Shown: one piece after another, positions 58,521 through 64,000 of the stretch
How positions within the stretch are numbered: the stretch's first letter is position 1
How the letters are laid out: the number at the start of each line of letters is the position of its first letter
Notes under the pieces: model-generated
Told to the model about the DNA's origin: nothing
The model's database searches: none
The model's input: the letters and a program-made list of their open reading frames with translations, nothing else
NCBI GenBank assembly: GCA_963921425.1
Contig: OY992839.1
Coordinates: forward strand, 17,406,910-17,470,909
Length of the DNA stretch: 64,000 nucleotides
Source: Dryas octopetala
Taxonomy: Eukaryota; Streptophyta; Magnoliopsida; Rosales; Rosaceae
Direction: 5' to 3'
Made by a program: the position numbers and the translations under genes

Positions 58521-58638
58521 GTGTGTTTATATATTGGTTTTATAGCAATTTAATTTAATTTAATTAATTAATATTTATGTAGTATGTATTTGGTGGTGTA
58601 TATATATATATATATATGGTTAATTATAATTTATTTAG

Positions 58639-59708
58639 ATGAGTGATAATGAAGAACATATGGACGAGCACCACGATGAGCAAGTTGAGACTAGTTCAAA
58701 TGGTAAGCTATAGTTTGTTTATATAAAGTTTTTATTTATTCTATTATTTACAATATTTTTGTCATTCATGTATATTAATTTGGATTAATATGTAGCAATG
58801 CCTCAAAGGAGAAGACGTGGTCCTGGAAAGATTAAGTGGGCTGGTAAAGATCATAGGGGCAAAGAGTATTGTGAATTTAGTACGAGCGGGAAGTGTATTT
58901 CCCAAAACAGTATAGAGTTTTCGAAATTTATATCTTCTGAAGTAAAAGATCCCAATAATGTTCCTCTAGTGCATGATTGGAGATTGGTTGATGAAGAAAC
59001 AAAGAACACTTTGTGGGACAGAATACGGGTATCAATTTATTTTTTTAAAATGATATTAAAAGTAAAAATGCCTATAAATATTTACTTATAATTGTTTTTT
59101 GTATGGATGTAGGGCACTATCACTTTTCGTGATGAGGATTTGGTAAAAATGCCCGTGATTAAGACCATGACTTTGCACATTGCTGAACATGCTTATAAAG
59201 AGTACAGAGCATATTTGAAAGGGAAGTACTACACTGGCAGGACAGGTCAGCGGCGGGTGAGATGTCCCAATAATGTAGATCCTGTGCAGTGGGCAAAGAT
59301 GGTGGAACATTGGGATAACCCAAAAACTCAGGTGACAACTTTTAATCAAATATTTAATAATACTAGTATGTGCAATTATAACTAATTTATATTCTGTTTG
59401 ACCTTTTAGGAGATTGCTGAGAAAAATAAAGCTAATCGTGCTCAACAAACGATGAGCCATACATCAGGATCGTGGACATTTGAACGTCTTCGTGAAGATT
59501 ATGTGAGTATAGTTAATTTTTTTTCATCTTATTGAGTTACAATTTTATTTAATTAGGGCACATAAATATATTCTAAATTATTTTTTTTAATGGTTTAAAT
59601 TTTTAGAAGAAGAAGCATGGAGTTGAACCCGATCCTGTTACTTTCTTTCGTGTCACCCACACGGGCAAAGACAATAGTTGGATTGATGTGCCATCGGAGG
59701 AGAGAGGG
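58639..59708 (+). CDS. Second CACTA gene, Transposase_24-like (partial, truncated by K)
   Basis: Five exons with GT-AG borders and consistent frame: 58639-58702, 58796-59028, 59113-59331, 59410-59502 and 59607-59708. All stay open and join in phase (64 + 233, then 219, 93 and 102 nt). Motifs typical of the plant Ptta/En/Spm Transposase_24 family: KIKWAGKDHRGKEY, LVDEETKNTLWDRI, CPNNVDPVQWAKMVEHW, NKANRAQQTMSHTSGSW, KKHGVEPDPVTFFRVTHTG and a closing WIDVPSEERG. The acidic N-terminus is MSDNEEHMDEHHDEQVE. The product probably binds the subterminal repeats (family inference, as for TnpA). A donor follows at 59709 and K is inserted 60 bp later, so the 3' exons are beyond K. Confidence 0.82.
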
Positions 59709-59768
59709 GTAAGTATTATACTAGTTTGTTTTTTTTTTTTTTTTTTCTATAATGTGTATTATATGTTC

Positions 59769-62231
59769 TGTTGATGTGTTTTCTTAGAACAAAATAAACA
59801 TCTATTTCATTCCAAGTATACTCGCAAGTGCACGAATCGCATCAGTAGCAAAGCGTACAAGCACGAGGTCGATCCCACAGGGAATGGTTAATAAACAACA
59901 AATCAATGCAATTAATCACTAGAATAACTAAATGGGGGGTTTTGGAAAGATGGAACACACGCACACATCACCACACGCACACACACTTTATTCTATCTTG
60001 CAATGTTAAGTTTTCGGTTTCAAATCAGATAAGCATGCAATAACCATCCAAGGCTAATGACAGTTAATTTGAACACAACATATTAAAGTTTGACAGCTAA
60101 AAAGGTTTGGCTAGTTACTTTCTCGCCATTGTTCTCCTAATGCATAAACTAAGAGCTTCTTGGGCCTTCCTTAGCTAGTTAACCTACATGTTCCCTAGTT
60201 CAAGCTAAGGCAGCTGTTACCCATGCAGAAGTCATTAAGTTTTATGAGAACGTCAAACATGCACAACATATAAGCTTTGACTATTTCCTTATAGAGGTCG
60301 CCCAACCCCACTACCAAGAATAATCCCTTATTCCCTTGTTACTTGTGGTTTAGTGTCTTTGACTATTTCACAGCTAAACCTAACAGATAAACTAGATGCA
60401 ATTACCCTAAGATGGCCAGTCAAAGGATGCAAACAACTAGTGACGGGGGTTCTAATAGATAGTGGAAATTTAATACGTGCAAACATCAAACTAACAGACC
60501 AAGAGACGGATAAACGATTTGTTAAAGCATACGAATCCATTAATCGACCTACAACTAACATGCAAGATAGAATAACTAACCTACATAATTAAATAAAACA
60601 AATAAAAGTAAAACAGCAACCAATAAATAAAATCCCAATTCATGCTTGTTAACGGAAATCAGAAACGCAAAATTAAAGAAATTAAAAGCATAAACAAATG
60701 GAACTTAGCAACATGAATTGAAAGCAATAAAGAGATAACTAAATAAAATCAGATTGCAAAGATTAAATAACAATTAATTAAAATCAGAACCAAAGCTATA
60801 AACTAATTAAATTCAGAAACTTAAATTAAATAAATTCAGAAACCAATATCCAACATTAAATCTGAAACTAGAATGAAAAAGAAAACAAAAATCAGAGGTG
60901 CAAGCACATGGGGGCTGCGGCAAGGAGGGAGGAAGAAGGAGGCACCTAGCACAAGCAATTGGCTCACGGCAAGGTGAGCTTGGGCTTGCGGCAGCAGGTG
61001 GTCCTTCCCTCTCACTTGTCACGCCACCCTCTCTCTAAGTCTCTCTCTGAATTTGGCTCACCTTACAAGAGAAATAAAAGCTGAAAATAAAACCCTAAAA
61101 CAGAAAAATAAAACTAGGAGGGGGAGAGAGTGATTTCGGCTGGAGGAGGAGAAAAAGTGTTGTTCTCTAAAAGTCTGAATGAGGGGATTTAAATAGGAGA
61201 AGCCTTCCTTGAGAGGCAAGGAAGAGCAAGTTGCGGCTGGCTAGGGTTTGCTCTCCTAGTGCCTTGCGGCTTCAGCTAGGGTTAGCTGATCAGGCCTTGG
61301 CGTGATGGGCTGCTCCCTTTTGGGCTTGAGTGGCTCACGCCTAGCCTAGCTAGGGTCCCTCCTTGGTGTTTGGGCTGGTAGTCTTGGGCTTTGGGCTTGC
61401 ATGTTGGGCTTCCATGTTGGGCTTCAGTAGCTTGCACAAGATGGGCTAGGGTTTCACTCCATGGGCTTCCACCTTGGGCTTGTCACCTTGGGCTTGCGCA
61501 TGGCCCCTTGTCTTGCTAGGGTTTGCATGGCATGCATGCGCATGCATGGGCTGCCATCTTCCTCCTTGCGTGTGGCTTTTGGGCTGCTAGGGTTTGGGCC
61601 CATGCATGTGCATGCATGGCCCACTTGGTTCGGCATCCCTAGGGCCCATGGGCCCTCCACTTTTGACTTCCCATTTTGCCCCTCATTTCCATTTGAATTC
61701 AAATTCATTTCTTCCCTCCATTCATTTCCATGGATTTCCACCACCTTCTGGAAGCTTCTGGAACCTTGAAAAACATTTCCTGGTGCAACTAGGATTTCTT
61801 GAAAATGAGAGATTCCTTATCCATTTCGACTTCTCGTAATGACCATATTGCCCCTGGGGTCTCCTAGTGTCACTAGGACTCCTTTCCCTAGTTGGGTTAG
61901 GTTTCCTAGTTCAACCAGGAATTCCTGTTCGAATCAGGATTTCACATTTCTGGCTCCGCAATGATGGTTCTGGACTTGATGTTTCCTAGTGTGACTAGGA
62001 ATCCTCATTTGACTAGGATTTCTGCACTTTTTCTGGTTTGACCAGGATTTCACTCGTTTTCCTGGTTTGACCAGGAATTGTCCCAAAATGGCTCTATTTG
62101 CTTCTTTTTCTCATTTCTGCTTCATTTGACCTGAAAACACAAAAACAAGACAAGAAACACAAAATAACGAGTTCTAATACTCTAGGTTAAGGAATTAGTA
62201 TCATAAAGTGATGCAAAATGCACACTCATCA
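59769..62231 (-). mobile_element. Element K, 3' LTR
   Basis: 2463 bp, bounded by TGTTGATGTGTTTTC and CACTCATCA. It resembles LTRs L and I most. It has a TATA-like box ATTTAAATAG at 61187-61196, a four-unit heat-shock-like box at 61746-61763 and CCTAGT palindromes over 61780-62080. Its leader contains GC-rich sequence and several chance frames. Confidence 0.9.
61746..61763 (-). promoter_or_regulatory. Four-unit heat-shock-element-like array in LTR K
   Basis: TTCtgGAAgcTTCtgGAA: all four units perfect although the spacer bases differ from A and I (TG for TA or CA). Confidence 0.55.
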
Positions 62232-64000
62232 CACCCCCAAACTTAGATTTTGCTAGTCCTCGAGCAAATAAAGGAAAGAAAAGACTCAAGACTGACTCCA
62301 ACATCCCAACAACTGAATTCATGCGCATAACCATTAATCACATAAGAAAGCAAGGCATATAAATGGCATTCTTCAAATTCTAATAACATTTCAAATAACA
62401 TACCTCGCTCCTCCATTGTCATATAGGCCATCCTTGACACAAATCCAAGTTTTAGACAAACAAGACTAAATCAATACATACATAACAGATTCAACTCCAA
62501 TCCTCACTATGGCATACTCTCAATGATAAACACTCAAGAATTGGGTTGATATGTGCACTCAAAAGTATATGTGAGAGGAATTATGTAACAAAAACAATTA
62601 GCTCACATATGTACATGAAATAAAGGCACATTTTAGAAAGAATACTGATCTCATGAAAGGAATACAAATGCTTGAAATAGAATCAATAGCCATAGGCTCC
62701 CTTCTTAAATAGACTCCACATAAGTATAATACACACTCTTGAGATCAGCTAGGACTTTAATAGGGTTATAATGAAGGCTTAGGCTAGGATAGGGTACTGA
62801 AATGAAAAGGAAACACAAAGGGCTAATTTCATGGAATTGCAAGCACCAATAGAACATTCTGAGGTACACTTTGCTTCTTTGCACTTCATAGCTTACTTTG
62901 AACTCTTTTTGCTCACTTTTTTTTTTTTTTTTTTTTTTTGAAACCGTCCCATCTCTTTTCTTTGATTTCTTTTCTTTTTCTTTTCTTTGGGCACGGCATA
63001 CATACTTTTTTGACACATTTTTGTATAAGCTATGCATTTTCACTTCTTTTTCACCTCAATCAACATATAAACAACTTGCAACACCATAAAGGGGTAAAAC
63101 GGTTGAAAGGGGTGGTACACCCCCAAACTTAGGGTTTGGTATGGGGTAACAAAGAAAACGGCTTAAAAGGCTCAAAATGGGTAACTAAGGATAAAACATG
63201 TAATGGGTAGGCTTTCAGGCTATGGGGTACACAAACAGGGCCTAAATTCATTTCTCAAGAGTTATGCAAATACGGCATGATTTGTGTACACAAGAAAAGA
63301 GTTCTAGCTCATTGATTCAAGATTATGCATATTCCAAGCAAATGACCAAATGAAAGACAATGAGATCAAAACAACGACTTATATGACAATGATAGAATCA
63401 GAGTGGCGCGCAACACTCAAGAATTGAAGAACAGGGCTCAAAAGCTCACTTAGGTCATGCAAGTCTACTCTATTATGCATATAATCATTAGTAATGCTAA
63501 TCACAACCTAAATTCATATCAACAAGGCCAAATGACATAGAATTGCAAGATATGTTATGGAACACTATTAGAATGAAAAGAACACCAAATATACACACAA
63601 TACTAAAACATGCTCATAACAATCATGCACACTCAAATCAATTAGTTGGGGACTCAAAACGACCTGAAACAACCAAAATGACTCAAAAAACTTTTTGTTT
63701 TTAAAACAATGTCGCACACTTCAAAAGAATCACATCCATCACTAACGTGAATGAGATCTAATGAAAACGTGCATTTTGATGTGGGTTTTGACACCCTAAG
63801 TTTAAAAACAAAAGAAAAAGTTTTTTCCTAACCTAAAAACACTAAAAACGAAATTTTTTTTTTCTTTTTCTAAAAACACTCAAAAACACTTAAAACACTC
63901 TAAACACTTGTTCTAACCTAAAAACACTAACAAATGACAATTGCTTTTCCCCCCACACTTGAATGATACATTGCCCTCAATGTATATGAAATAAATGCAA
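62232..64000 (-). mobile_element. Element K, non-coding 3' interior
   Basis: Starts with the polypurine tract (CACCCCCAAACTTAG) and follows the same region of F and C. It has a second polypurine-like box at 63120-63130, a T-run at 62918-62939 and, near the window end, a third box followed by the conserved hairpin (63966-63985). A stretch at 63820-63930 repeats CTAAAAACACT. No coding frame. Confidence 0.8.
63966..63985 (-). other. Conserved hairpin of K
   Basis: ATACATTG-CCCT-CAATGTAT on the plus strand, an 8-bp perfect stem matching the positions of the hairpins in A and F. Confidence 0.6.

Larger units (their letters stand above)
53355..59768 (+). mobile_element. CACTA (En/Spm) element J, autonomous type, right end cut by K
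   Basis: Starts CACTACTACAAAAAGG directly in satellite (preceding bases CTT would be the 3-bp duplication). It has a subterminal region of GGCGGA/TCCGCC hairpins, a pyrimidine-rich leader, a split TNP2-like transposase gene and a second split gene of the Transposase_24 type, both forward. This is the usual two-gene layout of plant CACTA elements. Element K is inserted at 59769 within an intron of the second gene, and the 3' end of J lies beyond the window. Confidence 0.92.
59769..64000 (-). mobile_element. Element K: Athila-like element, 3' end (runs out of window)
   Basis: Minus-strand element inserted in CACTA J. Visible are its 3' LTR and 1.77 kb of non-coding 3' interior. Coding parts, primer site and 5' LTR lie beyond 64000, so its state cannot be judged. 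The five bases before it are TGTTC, to be matched at the other end. Confidence 0.88.

Overview
The window is plant nuclear DNA made almost wholly of repeats. I find no host gene, rRNA, tRNA or CRISPR. Plant origin is shown by Ty3/gypsy elements of the Athila type (2.0-2.5 kb LTRs, a primer-binding site matching plant tRNA-Asp), Tekay/Del-like elements primed by initiator tRNA-Met, and CACTA (En/Spm) transposons with the plant-specific TNP2-like and Transposase_24-like genes. The species cannot be named from this. The substrate is a tandem satellite of about 150 bp, seen in four blocks (3521-4695, 16246-16572, 26846-28722, 52997-53354). A satellite this heavily invaded suggests pericentromeric or other heterochromatin (inference).

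Layout. 1-3520: minus-strand Athila-like element L, two LTRs around a very short interior. 3521-4695: satellite. 4696-16245: element A, a structurally complete Athila element (11.55 kb, TSD ACTTG, LTRs differing by about 0.7%), with its gag-pol region broken about four times. 16246-16572: satellite. 16573-17849: gag relic B. 17850-26845: LTR and 3' interior of minus-strand relative C, split by a 5.8 kb CACTA element (20687-26487, perfect 10-bp terminal repeats, TSD AAT) that carries host-gene-like exons and has a solo LTR (M) lodged exactly behind the 10 bp of its left terminal repeat. 26846-28722: satellite. 28723-52996: a nest, solo LTR D containing solo LTR E containing gag/protease-only element F (32305-52612). 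F itself contains solo LTR I and the young Tekay-like element G (42002-51159), which contains solo LTR H. 52997-53354: satellite. 53355-59768: CACTA element J with a split TNP2-like transposase pseudogene and an open, truncated second gene. 59769-64000: 3' LTR and 3' interior of element K, which interrupts J and leaves the window.

Every level of the central nest (D, E, F, G, H, I) is confirmed by matching 5-bp target-site duplications, so insertion order can be read directly. LTR divergence counted by eye agrees: F about 1.8%, G about 0.3%.

Main unusual signals: a perfect four-unit heat-shock-element array in the LTRs of several Athila-like elements; a covarying hairpin beside an internal polypurine tract; an eight-site GGACCG doublet array confined to F; serial compensated hairpins plus a 28-bp perfect palindrome at the end of CACTA J; and a CACTA element apparently carrying captured exons. 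LTR elements are described only as fossils. All counts and homologies were made by eye without alignment software.
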